Shown here piece after piece: positions 1 through 7,215 of a stretch of DNA of 10,447 nt. A program made the position numbers and the translations under genes. Every line of letters starts with the position of its first letter. Position 1 is the stretch's first letter. Origin of the DNA: Planctomycetaceae bacterium (GTDB lineage Bacteria > Planctomycetota > Planctomycetia > Pirellulales > Lacipirellulaceae); assembly GCA_002713555.1 (NCBI GenBank), contig PATG01000102.1:5418-15864 (forward strand), written 5' to 3'. Below the pieces are notes generated by a model. That model had not been told where the DNA came from. It made no database searches and saw nothing but the letters and a program-made list of their open reading frames with translations.

Positions 1-1018
1 CATTATCTCGATTCTTACTTATTGCCCGGATTGCGTTGCAGATGCAACTCTCAGTGAGATCCATCATGGATCGGTAATCACCAAATGCCTGATACACTTC
101 GAGCATGGTGAACTCGGGATTGTGCGTCTGATCGATGCCTTCATTGCGGTACACACGCCCAAGTTCATAGACGCGTTCGATGCCGCCTACCATCAATCGT
201 TTGAGATGCAGTTCGAGAGCAATACGCAGTGTTAGGTCAATGTCGAGCGCGTTATGGTGGGTCGTGAAGGGCCGTGCCGCTGCACCACCGGCAACACTAT
301 GGAGTGTGGGCCCTTCGACCTCCACGAAATCCTGTGCTGCCAGTGTTTCTCGTATCGAGCGAACGATTTTGGTGCGATCCAGGAAACGGGGCAGCACCCC
401 ATCGGTGTGGATGAGATCGAGGTAACGTTGGCGCTGCCGTAGTTCGGGGTCTTGCAGTCCGGAGTGCTTGTCCGGTGGCGTTTCGATGGATTTGGTCAGA
501 AACGTAATTTTCTGGGCAAAGATGGAGAGCTCGCCCGTATTGCTACGACCTAGCATTCCTTCCACGCCGATGATATCCCCCAAATCCAGATTGGGGACAA
601 TTTCCCAATCGTCTCCAACCTGCTTCATGCCGATCATAAGCTGGATATCCCCCGTGAGATCACGGATATCCACAAACTTCATTTTGCCTTGACCGCGTTG
701 CAATACAATTCGACCTGCCGCGCGTACTTGGGGGCCGACCATCTCTCCTTGGCCCTGGTCCGCTTTCCACTGACGAAAATTAAAATCTTCTGGGGTGTTG
801 TCAAAATCAGGTAACCGGATGTCCCCCTCGGCAGTTCGGTAGATAATCTCGGGATCCCGTGCGCGAATGTCTGCAATGAGTGAACGATCGTCGAATCGTT
901 GTCCCCAGGGATCATGGCCAAGCTCTACCAGGCGGGCCATTTTTTCACGGCGGGCGGCCTCCAATATCGAGGGAGACGTTTCAGAGTTTTCGGTAGAATC
1001 TTGCATCAAAGTAGTCAT
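1..1018 (-). CDS. lysS: Lysyl-tRNA synthetase, class II (3' end beyond window)
   Basis: This cytoplasmic enzyme attaches lysine to tRNA-Lys using ATP. The visible 339 residues run from the start to well inside the catalytic domain. An OB-fold anticodon-binding domain lies at about residues 98-176 (VRAAGRIVLQRGQGKMKFVDIRD). The class II catalytic core follows, with the LysRS signature GGAAARPFTTHHNALDID at 244-261, then LRIALELHLKRL and motif 2 at about 288-303 (RVYRNEGI, HNPEFTM). Bacterial LysS is about 500 residues, so motif 3 and the C-terminus are beyond base 1. The ATG at 1018 is chosen because the frame reads well from there and a promoter sits 52-79 bases upstream; an ATG at 1006 is also possible, and neither has a clear Shine-Dalgarno sequence. 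The proline usual in E. coli at RIAPELYLK is leucine here, which I believe is a normal variant. The frame is intact and identification is secure. Confidence 0.97.
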   Translation of the reverse strand, partial: MTTLMQDSTENSETSPSILEAARREKMARLVELGHDPWGQRFDDRSLIADIRARDPEIIYRTAEGDIRLPDFDNTPEDFNFRQWKADQGQGEMVGPQVRAAGRIVLQRGQGKMKFVDIRDLTGDIQLMIGMKQVGDDWEIVPNLDLGDIIGVEGMLGRSNTGELSIFAQKITFLTKSIETPPDKHSGLQDPELRQRQRYLDLIHTDGVLPRFLDRTKIVRSIRETLAAQDFVEVEGPTLHSVAGGAAARPFTTHHNALDIDLTLRIALELHLKRLMVGGIERVYELGRVYRNEGIDQTHNPEFTMLEVYQAFGDYRSMMDLTESCICNAIRAISKNRDN

Positions 1019-1069
1019 CGGGACAGGGTGGCGCGCAGCATGGGTGGCGGTAAGGTCAAGAGAGGTAAG

Positions 1070-1097
1070 ATTTTAGTGGATAGGGGACCATGGTCAA
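1070..1097 (-). promoter_or_regulatory. Sigma-70-like promoter for lysS
   Basis: On the minus strand TTGACC (1097-1092) is followed after 16 bases by TAAAAT (1075-1070). Each hexamer matches the consensus at five of six positions. Transcription would start near 1063 and give a leader of about 45 bases before the lysS ATG at 1018. The site lies in the 121-base gap downstream of the phosphoesterase-like gene, so lysS probably has its own promoter even though the neighbours face the same way. Confidence 0.6.
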
Positions 1098-1140
1098 CTC
1101 CAGTGGTGGGAAGACCTGCAGGGCGTCTGGATGCTAGCGG

Positions 1141-1524
1141 TCAGGATGTCACAAGTGCAAGTTGCCAGCAGGGGCCATTTTGCTGGAGTCGGACGATGCC
1201 TTGTAGTTTTTTGCCAACGAGTCGAAGTTCAAGATATTGGTCGCTCTGCTGCAGGCACTCGTAGAGTCCACTGTCGCATTGTGTGACATGACCACGATCT
1301 CCAGAAACAGGACCTTCGTAATCGAGGTAGGCCAATCTGTGGTCCTTTAGCCGCCTTGCTGAGACCGTCTCAGAGCCCTCGCCCTGCTTTTTTTGCCAAG
1401 TTGCAGGCAATTCGCGAAGTTCCCAAGTCATCAGTACATCTTGATGTTCAAACATCAAATCCCAGTGACTGGGTTTTGGACTCTTTTCAGGGCAGTTGTG
1501 AAATAGCAGGACAAAGCGTGGCAT
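1141..1524 (-). CDS. Standalone LigD-type 3'-phosphoesterase-like protein
   Basis: This 127-residue protein resembles the N-terminal 3'-phosphoesterase domain of DNA ligase D, which trims 3' ends during end joining. The DFRLELDGVL-type core appears as HWDLMFEHQDVLMTWEL at residues 20-36, and the VEDHPLDYADFEG core as KDHRLAYLDYEGPVSG at 60-75. Counterparts of metal or phosphate ligands are H9, H20, D22, H62 and Y66. The arginine usual two residues after the aspartate is methionine (M24). No ligase or polymerase domain is attached or nearby, so this is the short single-domain form seen in planctomycetes. The frame extends upstream to an ATG at 1569 that abuts the TAG of the preceding gene. I prefer the ATG at 1524 because the family typically begins MPRF followed by a hydrophobic strand and histidine. 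It probably shares a transcript with the DUF11 gene. The fold assignment is good; activity is uncertain. Confidence 0.8.
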   Translation of the reverse strand: MPRFVLLFHNCPEKSPKPSHWDLMFEHQDVLMTWELRELPATWQKKQGEGSETVSARRLKDHRLAYLDYEGPVSGDRGHVTQCDSGLYECLQQSDQYLELRLVGKKLQGIVRLQQNGPCWQLALVTS

Positions 1525-1569
1525 GATCTGAGTATTGTCCCATGCTGGAGAGGAGTCAGCCAGACGCAT

Positions 1570-3864
1570 CTAACGTGTCACTTCAATACGAATCTCTTTC
1601 TGGATAGGCTGAGGCAGATTCTGGCTGCTGAGCCGTGCGGTCACATTGCCAACACCTGGCTGGGTGGTGGTGGCTTGCAGGTCGAATGTCAGCCGCTCTT
1701 TTGGACGCAAATCCGTGATCTGTTCAAAAACGACTTCGTTATTGGAGTTGAGGCTGGCACGTAAGTTGGCACTATTTTGAATGGTTGCCATATTGGGTAC
1801 GACTCCAGGTGGGAAGAGTACACGGAGTTGGACCTGTTTTTCTATTGCGGCCGTATTGTTGGCGACAACGATTTCGTACTTGATGAGCGAACCGGCTTGG
1901 GCTGGATTGTTGGATAGCGTAAGAAGGTCGAGTTGCAAGCCAGTTGCCAGAGGCTGTACGGGTGGCATGACGTCACTTGATGGTGGAACGACATTCGTAG
2001 GAGGTAGCACATTACCCATATCTCGACGTCGTAATATTTCGATGCATTTTTTGTCAGCACTTTGAATTGCCCCCACAGATGCGCCGGCATCTGCTGTAAT
2101 CTGCACAGTGCTGCAAGCATTCGTTTTGGGAGCAAGACACTGGCAGTTGACATCAAGACGTTTTATCGCTCCGACTTCCAATCGTGCGATTTTCCATACG
2201 ATCGAGTTATTGATCAGATCGTAGCCTTGTTGTGTTGGTTGGGGCGATAAGGCAGAGTCGTACTCATCGATAACTAGAAGGTTTGTCAACGGAACATCGC
2301 CCGTGTTTTTGATGGTAAGTGTGAACAGGGCATTTTGGCCAACCTCTTTTTGGTTGGGTCCGTTTTTGCGAACCTCGATTCCTGGACTCGCTTGAGGTTG
2401 TGGTTGTATTGCCTGGATGCAGAACGTCCGTTTGGCCTGTGCGCCTTCTCGTGACGAGAGGGTGAAATCATGGCATAAATTACCCGCTTCAAGGACATCA
2501 AAACTAAGATTCAGCGTACGTGACGTACCGGGGCTGATGTCACCAATTTGATCGTTTTTGATTTCCAGTCGTCGCTGGAGATCTGCCAAGTGACGGAAGC
2601 CCTTGTGGTAGCGATCGTACAAGATTACCCCTGTCGCTGTGGCATTCCCCTGATTTCGCAGGACCACTTCCAATCGAGTTTGTGCATTCACCTGGGCTTG
2701 CGAATCGCCACGAATTTCTATTTCGAGTTCAGGCTTTTGGGTAACTGGGGGAGGGGAGGGCGTTGGCGGTAAACTTGGAATGGGTGTGCTGCCCAGGTCA
2801 TCAGGTGGTGGCAAATAAGGGGATCCGGTTTCGGTCCAGTGGATCGTACTGGAGCCTTTGGCAATCACTAGCCTGGGCATATCGCTGCCAGCAAATCGCT
2901 CAGGGCGGATGATTTGGATGTTGATTTGTGTGGTACTGCCTGACCCACTGGTAGGTGTGACATCAATGCTTGCCTGACCATTTGCATCTGTGGGAACTTC
3001 GACAATTTGGTTGGAAGTGCCTCCTGTGAGCGTTCCTGAGCTGCCTGCGACTTCATAACGGACTAGCCAACCTTGTAGATTGGTGCCATCCGTTTGTCGG
3101 CGGACCGTCGTGGTGAGTACTTGTGCACCGCCGGCTGAGAGATTGACTGGAGGAAACGTCCATTGGGTATCTACCCAATAGATGGTGGCTGTGGCACGTC
3201 GGCCTGACCAGTTGACCACTTCGGGAGCCACGGCTGTGATATGACTCGTACCTTCAACGGGTGAAGTGATAGTCGCCCAAGCTTCGCCGGGTTCGATTTG
3301 CACATCATCAAGAGTATCTTGCGTCCCACGCGTTATCGTCAGCGGTACCTTGGCCGAGTAACCAACCGCATATTGATTGTCAATTTTTTCAGGCTTGTTC
3401 CAGGGCAAAAGTGGATTGCGAGACAAACCACGGCCTCCGAGCGAGACAAACTCACCAGCGCTTTCTCGTGCGATCAACCATTCGGTCTTCGTTTCGGTGA
3501 GCAAGAAATTTTCTGCGGTACACAGACCCGATTTCAAAATGACTTCGCTTCCCACCGGAGCCAGCACACGATTGGGGGTGATCATCATACGATCTTGCGG
3601 CGGTGGCGGTACCACTGGGCCAGCAGGGCTTGTTGGTGGAGTCGTGCCTGGCTGAGGAAACACTGGATCGGTATAGACGGGTGCTACCGGAATATTACCC
3701 GTAACGGGTGCAACTGCGGGCACTTGATCGCGTGGATAGATAAAAAACCGTTCTCCCGTTGGATCAATGCGTGGACAGCGGAGTCCTGCACATCCACCTC
3801 CCAGTAGCGCACAAAGACTGAGCGCCAAAAACAACTGGATGCGTTCTTGAGGTTTGCTGGCCAT
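1570..3864 (-). CDS. Exported DUF11/Ig-like repeat protein, possible lipoprotein
   Basis: A 764-residue envelope protein made of beta-sandwich repeats. The N-terminus has a hydrophobic signal segment (IQLFLALSLCALLGGGC, C25). It resembles a lipoprotein signal, but glycine at -3 is not a good lipobox, so ordinary secretion is possible. Proline-rich linkers lie at about 68-91, 350-375 and 620-638. Between the first two are Ig-like regions at about 93-215 and 240-325, the second like a Big_1 domain with TDANGQASI. Three DUF11-type repeats follow at about 378-485, 494-612 and 643-764, with phrases such as VVLRNQGNATATGV and LTIKNTGDVPLTNL. Six cysteines fall in repeats 1 and 2 (464, 482, 574, 576, 584, 607); repeat 3 has none. 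No catalytic motif is visible, so a structural or adhesive role is inferred. The frame extends to an ATG at 3969, but the signal peptide follows the ATG at 3864. Neither start has a clear Shine-Dalgarno sequence. Confidence 0.85.
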   Translation of the reverse strand: MASKPQERIQLFLALSLCALLGGGCAGLRCPRIDPTGERFFIYPRDQVPAVAPVTGNIPVAPVYTDPVFPQPGTTPPTSPAGPVVPPPPQDRMMITPNRVLAPVGSEVILKSGLCTAENFLLTETKTEWLIARESAGEFVSLGGRGLSRNPLLPWNKPEKIDNQYAVGYSAKVPLTITRGTQDTLDDVQIEPGEAWATITSPVEGTSHITAVAPEVVNWSGRRATATIYWVDTQWTFPPVNLSAGGAQVLTTTVRRQTDGTNLQGWLVRYEVAGSSGTLTGGTSNQIVEVPTDANGQASIDVTPTSGSGSTTQINIQIIRPERFAGSDMPRLVIAKGSSTIHWTETGSPYLPPPDDLGSTPIPSLPPTPSPPPVTQKPELEIEIRGDSQAQVNAQTRLEVVLRNQGNATATGVILYDRYHKGFRHLADLQRRLEIKNDQIGDISPGTSRTLNLSFDVLEAGNLCHDFTLSSREGAQAKRTFCIQAIQPQPQASPGIEVRKNGPNQKEVGQNALFTLTIKNTGDVPLTNLLVIDEYDSALSPQPTQQGYDLINNSIVWKIARLEVGAIKRLDVNCQCLAPKTNACSTVQITADAGASVGAIQSADKKCIEILRRRDMGNVLPPTNVVPPSSDVMPPVQPLATGLQLDLLTLSNNPAQAGSLIKYEIVVANNTAAIEKQVQLRVLFPPGVVPNMATIQNSANLRASLNSNNEVVFEQITDLRPKERLTFDLQATTTQPGVGNVTARLSSQNLPQPIQKEIRIEVTR

Positions 3865-4055
3865 GATTGAACTACAGGGTGGTGCGTTCTGTCGAATCAC
3901 GAAAGGTTTGCGTAAAAATTCTGTTAAACTGTAACGCCTAGGAAAAGCTTTGTTGCAAAAATACAACATTACCAGTTGAGTTTCGCGAACATCGTGAGCA
4001 GGGTTGTAAGGCCTGTGAGGATAGACCCGTTTGTAGAGCTAAAAAGTGGTTGAGT

Positions 4056-4085
4056 CAGCAGCTCAGACCTCTCCGTCTGGGGCTG
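4056..4085. other. Imperfect hairpin in the divergent spacer
   Basis: CAGC, a two-base bulge, then CTCAGAC pairs across a six-base loop (CTCTCC) with GTCTGGG followed by GCTG, giving 11 pairs including one G-T. On the minus strand a run of five T (4045-4041) follows about ten bases after the stem, which is too far for a textbook terminator. On the plus strand no T run follows. It could be an mRNA leader structure, a weak minus-strand terminator or chance. Confidence 0.35.
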
Positions 4086-4276
4086 GGGATCATCCTTGGT
4101 TTACGTACAGCCTGCCCAAGGGGTGTGGCGTGGGCGAGCAACTTTTCAATCATTAGGCAGAAAAGTCTGTTTTTCTTGCTTCCTCATCCTCAAGGAATTA
4201 ACATAAAGGTTGACCGGCCTTGCCTGAATTGGCTCATTGGAACTGCTGCCGGTCTGGAACAGATTCCCTGCATTCT

Positions 4277-4280
4277 GAGG
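4277..4280 (+). promoter_or_regulatory. Shine-Dalgarno GAGG that decides the DUF1598 start
   Basis: GAGG lies five bases before the ATG at 4286. The same frame is open from a TTG at 4220, but only the 4286 start combines this site with an N-terminus that reads as a signal peptide. Confidence 0.5.
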
Positions 4281-4285
4281 TCATC

Positions 4286-5764
4286 ATGTCGCTTGGTTGT
4301 CATTCTGCTTATTCATCATTTTTTCTAAGTACCTGTCGTCTAGCAATGCTCATTGCGTTGCTAACCATCCAGTCGCCTGCCTGGGCGCAGGATCCAGCAG
4401 TTCCTCCTGCTCCTCCTGCCGACGGTGCCGACACCTCGGCGGATGGCCAGACGGACGGTGGTGGCACCATTGGGACTGGTGCCACTTCGGGTGTGGCGGT
4501 CGATGCGAATGGTGTATTGCGCAGGCTGACGGTGGGTGACGCTGCCGGCGAACTGAAAGCGTGGCGTGCCCGTGAAGCCCTGGCAGAATTAGATACAGAT
4601 ATTGCCCGGAGCAGCAGATTACGCAAAGTATCTTTAACGCGTCTCGCGCGGTTGATCCGCAAAGCCATTGATGAAGGACACGGTCCCAATGACGCGATGA
4701 AACACTTGGCAGGTCTCACACGAATCAAGTACGTGTTTTACTATCCTGAAACACAAGATATCGTGCTGGCGGGTCCTGCCGAAGGTTGGATGGAAACGGC
4801 ATCGGGACGTGTGGTCGGCATCAAGACGGGCCACCCCGTTTTAGAATTACAAGATATGATTGTTGCTCTGCGTGCTTTTCCACCTGGCAACGTTACGAAT
4901 CCCTTGGTGTATTGCTCGATCGACGCGACGCCAGAAGGACTGACAAGAATGCAGCAGTTCCTGAGCAGAATCGGGCGTCAAATTGTACCAGGCAACGAGC
5001 GCTTCATCGTGGAAGGTTTACGAGAAAGTCTGGGACTCCAAATGATCACACTTGGAGGAATTCCGGCTACGACTCATTTTGCTCAGGTTATGGTTGAAGC
5101 GGACTATCGTATGAAGCTCATCGGCATTGGTCTCGAAAATCCTCCAGCGCGCATCCAGAGCTACATTTCACTGGCTAGTTTTACTTCGATTGCCCGCAAT
5201 GCAATGTGCCGCTGGTGGTTTGTACCGGACTACAAACGAATTCGTGTATCGGATGACCAGCATGCGATGGAATTCGTGGGTACGGGGGTGAAGCTGGTTG
5301 GCGAAGACGAAGTGATTGGCCCTGATGGCACCCGGCAGCAAGCAGGCAATCAGAATCGTGCCAGCCGACGATTTACGCAGAGTTTTACGGACAAGTACGC
5401 ACAGCTTGCCGAGCGGGCTCCTGTCTACGGACAGTTGCGTAACTGTGTCGATATGCTGGTGGCTGCAGCTTTTCTTCAGGAGCACGATCTCTACGGGCAA
5501 TCTGGCTGGGATCTGGCCGTGCTGGGCAATGAATCCATCTACCCTGTAGAAACCTACAACCCTCCTGAGCAAGTCGCATCTGCGGTGAACAGCATCTGGA
5601 AAGGTCGTCGCCTGGCAACACCTGTTGGTGGAGGTGTGCAAATCCAGGCCAACCAGGCGCTCAAAACCGAGAATCTAATTGCAGACGACAGAGGCGAATT
5701 GCAAAAAGCCCGCAGCAAGGTCAATCTTAGTGATTTACCAGAGGATGCCTGGTGGTGGGACTAG
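4286..5764 (+). CDS. Secreted DUF1598 family protein
   Basis: A 492-residue protein of the DUF1598 family, which I know from planctomycetes and whose function is unknown. A signal peptide ends AMLIALLTIQSPAWA with likely cleavage before QDP at about residue 35. A Pro/Asp/Gly-rich linker follows to about residue 68. The conserved domain starts around GVAVDANGVLRRL (69-81) and runs almost to the C-terminus. Landmarks are RWWFVPDYKRIRVSDDQHAMEF at about 309-330, RFTQSFTDKYAQLAERAPVY at 362-381, and a GGVQIQANQAL segment near 449-459. The chain ends WWWD. No catalytic motif or membrane anchor beyond the signal is evident, so a periplasmic or envelope location is inferred. It is transcribed alone and converges on glycerate kinase; its stop shares the CTAG palindrome with that gene's stop. 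Family assignment is fairly firm. Confidence 0.85.
   Translation: MSLGCHSAYSSFFLSTCRLAMLIALLTIQSPAWAQDPAVPPAPPADGADTSADGQTDGGGTIGTGATSGVAVDANGVLRRLTVGDAAGELKAWRAREALAELDTDIARSSRLRKVSLTRLARLIRKAIDEGHGPNDAMKHLAGLTRIKYVFYYPETQDIVLAGPAEGWMETASGRVVGIKTGHPVLELQDMIVALRAFPPGNVTNPLVYCSIDATPEGLTRMQQFLSRIGRQIVPGNERFIVEGLRESLGLQMITLGGIPATTHFAQVMVEADYRMKLIGIGLENPPARIQSYISLASFTSIARNAMCRWWFVPDYKRIRVSDDQHAMEFVGTGVKLVGEDEVIGPDGTRQQAGNQNRASRRFTQSFTDKYAQLAERAPVYGQLRNCVDMLVAAAFLQEHDLYGQSGWDLAVLGNESIYPVETYNPPEQVASAVNSIWKGRRLATPVGGGVQIQANQALKTENLIADDRGELQKARSKVNLSDLPEDAWWWD
5761..5764. other. CTAG palindrome serving as both convergent stop codons
   Basis: Read on the plus strand, TAG at 5762-5764 ends the DUF1598 gene. 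Read on the minus strand, TAG at 5763-5761 ends glycerate kinase. The genes therefore overlap by four bases, with no room for an intergenic terminator. Confidence 0.97.
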
Positions 5765-7107
5765 CGATCCTTTGCCACAGTAACCACCCTCAGGTCGCAT
5801 ACATTGGTATGGGTAGGGCCTGTCTTAATGAGGCTGTCCACTTTCTCAAAAAAATGATAGGCATCATTGCGGTTTAGATAATCTTGTGCGTCCAGTTTTA
5901 ACGCCGATGCTTGCTTTGCGATTTGTTCGTTGACAACCGCACCCGCAGCGTCGGTTGGGCCGTCTTCACCGTCCGTCCCTCCCGAGAGGAGTGCTAGGTT
6001 GTGCCAATCAGGCAGGCTAGCCAGAGCAGACAAAACGAGTTGCTGATTACGACCTCCTAGACCTCGCTCTGCTTCGTTGGCCAACTGCACGGTGGGTTCG
6101 CCTCCTGAAATCAGACAGTCAGGACCCTCTTGACGGCGCATGGTTTGCGCCATGTCGATGAGTCCGTCTGCGACTTGTTCGGCAGTTGCTTCAGGCTCTG
6201 TGGCTGAGATCATGGCGTGGCTGTAGCCCAGTTGTTCTGCTTGGACACCTGCTGCATCGACCGCAGTGGCATTGTTACCAATCAATACATTGGTTACGTC
6301 TGTTGTGTTGGTGGGTAGTATCTCAGGAGGGCGCTGCAAAAAGTCAGTTGCCTTTTTGCCGGCAGGTGTGTTCTGGAGTTCCAGATCGCACAAAACCTGG
6401 ATTGCCGCTTGCTGCGATGGCTGACGCAATACGGTTGGCCCTGAAGCAATTGTGGCCAGATCGTCACCAGGGACGTCCGAGAGAATCAGACTGACGAGTT
6501 GATTGGCCTGGCAGGCGCGCGCTAAACCGCCGCCTTTGATTCTGCTGAGTTCTCTCCGCAAGGTGTTGAGCTGATGAATGGTTCCACCATGGGCCGAAAT
6601 ATCCCGGGTTAATTGCCGTTTTGTATCTAGCGATAAATTGGATATTGGGGCTGGCAGCAAAGCAGAAGCTCCACCTGAGAGGAGGCAGAGGCACAAATCG
6701 CGAGAATCTAAGTTGCTAACCAGCTTGAGAATTTCTTCTGCACCTTGGACACCTGCCTGGGTGGGTTCGTTTTGGCCTGCCGGTCGAGCGGGGTGCAAAT
6801 GCACACATTGCGTTGCCCCCATACAATCGGCTGGCACATTGACCCAACCGGTTACTTGCTTGGAACGAAGTAAGTTCTCGCCCAAAGCTGTTTCGAGTGC
6901 TTGGGTCATACTAGCGCCAGCTTTACCGGCTCCCACAACAACGATCCGACCAATGGCTTGCAGGTCGAAATCCTGGTTGCCAATTCGAAGAGTATCGTTG
7001 GTGGCGACCACGTATTCCGGGATTAATTGAGCTGGCTGAACCGCTTGCACCCCGGCCCACCAAATTTTTTGAGCATCATCACGAAGCTGTTGGCTACTAC
7101 GTTGCAT
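5761..7107 (-). CDS. Glycerate 2-kinase, type II (MOFRL family)
   Basis: This 448-residue cytoplasmic enzyme phosphorylates D-glycerate with ATP, most likely giving 2-phosphoglycerate that enters lower glycolysis; it links glycerate, glyoxylate or serine breakdown to central metabolism. Type II family motifs are present in order: VVVGAGKAGASM (56-67), LLSGGASALLPAP (142-154), LSRIKGGGLA (187-196), SDVPGDDLATIASGPTV (210-226), ISGGEPTV (333-340), GLGGRNQQLVL (349-359), GGTDGEDGPTDAAGA (376-390), NDAYHFF (414-420) and TGPTHTNV (429-436). K62 and R353 match the lysine and arginine proposed as active-site residues in the Thermotoga enzyme. Histidine replaces the glycine often found in TGPTGTNV. 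Length is normal for the family. The ATG at 7107 is the only start that fits; it has no Shine-Dalgarno sequence. The 108-base gap upstream has no convincing promoter, so cotranscription with the large secreted-protein gene is likely. The symbols gck, garK and ttuD are used inconsistently, so none is given. Confidence 0.95.
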   Translation of the reverse strand: MQRSSQQLRDDAQKIWWAGVQAVQPAQLIPEYVVATNDTLRIGNQDFDLQAIGRIVVVGAGKAGASMTQALETALGENLLRSKQVTGWVNVPADCMGATQCVHLHPARPAGQNEPTQAGVQGAEEILKLVSNLDSRDLCLCLLSGGASALLPAPISNLSLDTKRQLTRDISAHGGTIHQLNTLRRELSRIKGGGLARACQANQLVSLILSDVPGDDLATIASGPTVLRQPSQQAAIQVLCDLELQNTPAGKKATDFLQRPPEILPTNTTDVTNVLIGNNATAVDAAGVQAEQLGYSHAMISATEPEATAEQVADGLIDMAQTMRRQEGPDCLISGGEPTVQLANEAERGLGGRNQQLVLSALASLPDWHNLALLSGGTDGEDGPTDAAGAVVNEQIAKQASALKLDAQDYLNRNDAYHFFEKVDSLIKTGPTHTNVCDLRVVTVAKDR

Positions 7108-7153
7108 AATTGTAATTTGGCAGTCACAGTAGGATTCGGCAAGTTACAAATTG

Positions 7154-7184
7154 TTGCGAGTCCCAAGATCGGACGCAATTTTTT
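7154..7184 (+). terminator. Terminator-like hairpin on the plus strand
   Basis: TTGC, a two-base bulge (GA) and GTCC pair across a seven-base loop with GGAC and GCAA, directly followed by six T (7179-7184). This fits a factor-independent terminator with an eight-pair stem, but only for plus-strand transcripts. No plus-strand gene ends here; the nearest upstream is DUF1598, ending at 5764. On the minus strand it would be a leader structure upstream of glycerate kinase without a T run. Confidence 0.4.
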
Positions 7185-7190
7185 CCGGCC

Positions 7191-7200
7191 CAGCATGCTG
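7191..7200. repeat. 10-base perfect palindrome CAGCATGCTG
   Basis: CAGCATGCTG reads the same on both strands. It lies 16 bases beyond the stop of the large secreted-protein gene and has no T run after it on the minus strand. It may be a protein site or chance. Confidence 0.3.
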
Positions 7201-7215
7201 TGAAATCCTCATTCC

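Larger units (their letters stand above)
3865..4285. other. Divergent intergenic region, 421 bases
   Basis: This spacer separates the starts of the DUF11 gene (minus) and the DUF1598 gene (plus), so it should hold both promoters. I find no strong one. On the plus strand TTGCTT (4176-4181), 17 bases, TAACAT (4199-4204) is a weak candidate. TTGACC at 4210-4215 has no acceptable -10 partner. On the minus strand no pair stands out in the AT-rich stretch 3900-3965. Open frames entering the region are in-frame extensions from TTG or distant ATG codons and lack features of genes. A hairpin at 4056-4085 is listed separately. Confidence 0.6.

Noticed and set aside
3298..3807. 169-codon open frame on the plus strand inside the DUF11 gene
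   Set aside because: It is antisense to a well-supported secreted repeat protein, has no family features and has odd composition. It is a shadow frame.
3865..3969. 35-codon N-terminal extension of the DUF11 protein from ATG at 3969
   Set aside because: It would bury the signal peptide behind about 45 residues with no hydrophobic start; the ATG at 3864 directly precedes it.
4050..4328. 92-codon plus-strand frame in the divergent spacer
   Set aside because: It starts at TTG without a ribosome site, has no conserved look, and overlaps the preferred DUF1598 start in another frame.
4309..4728. 139-codon minus-strand frame over the start of the DUF1598 gene
   Set aside because: It runs antisense to the signal peptide and linker. 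Its Ala/Pro/Ser bias comes from the complementary linker codons.
5168..5641. 157-codon minus-strand frame inside the DUF1598 gene
   Set aside because: It is antisense to the conserved DUF1598 domain, with no recognisable domain and no start signals.
6578..7030. 150-codon plus-strand frame inside glycerate kinase
   Set aside because: It is opposite well-conserved kinase motifs and has no gene-like features.
7109..7114. TACAAT -10-like hexamer on the minus strand just before glycerate kinase
   Set aside because: It is one base from the ATG, so transcription would begin inside the gene, and no -35 pairs with it at usual spacing.
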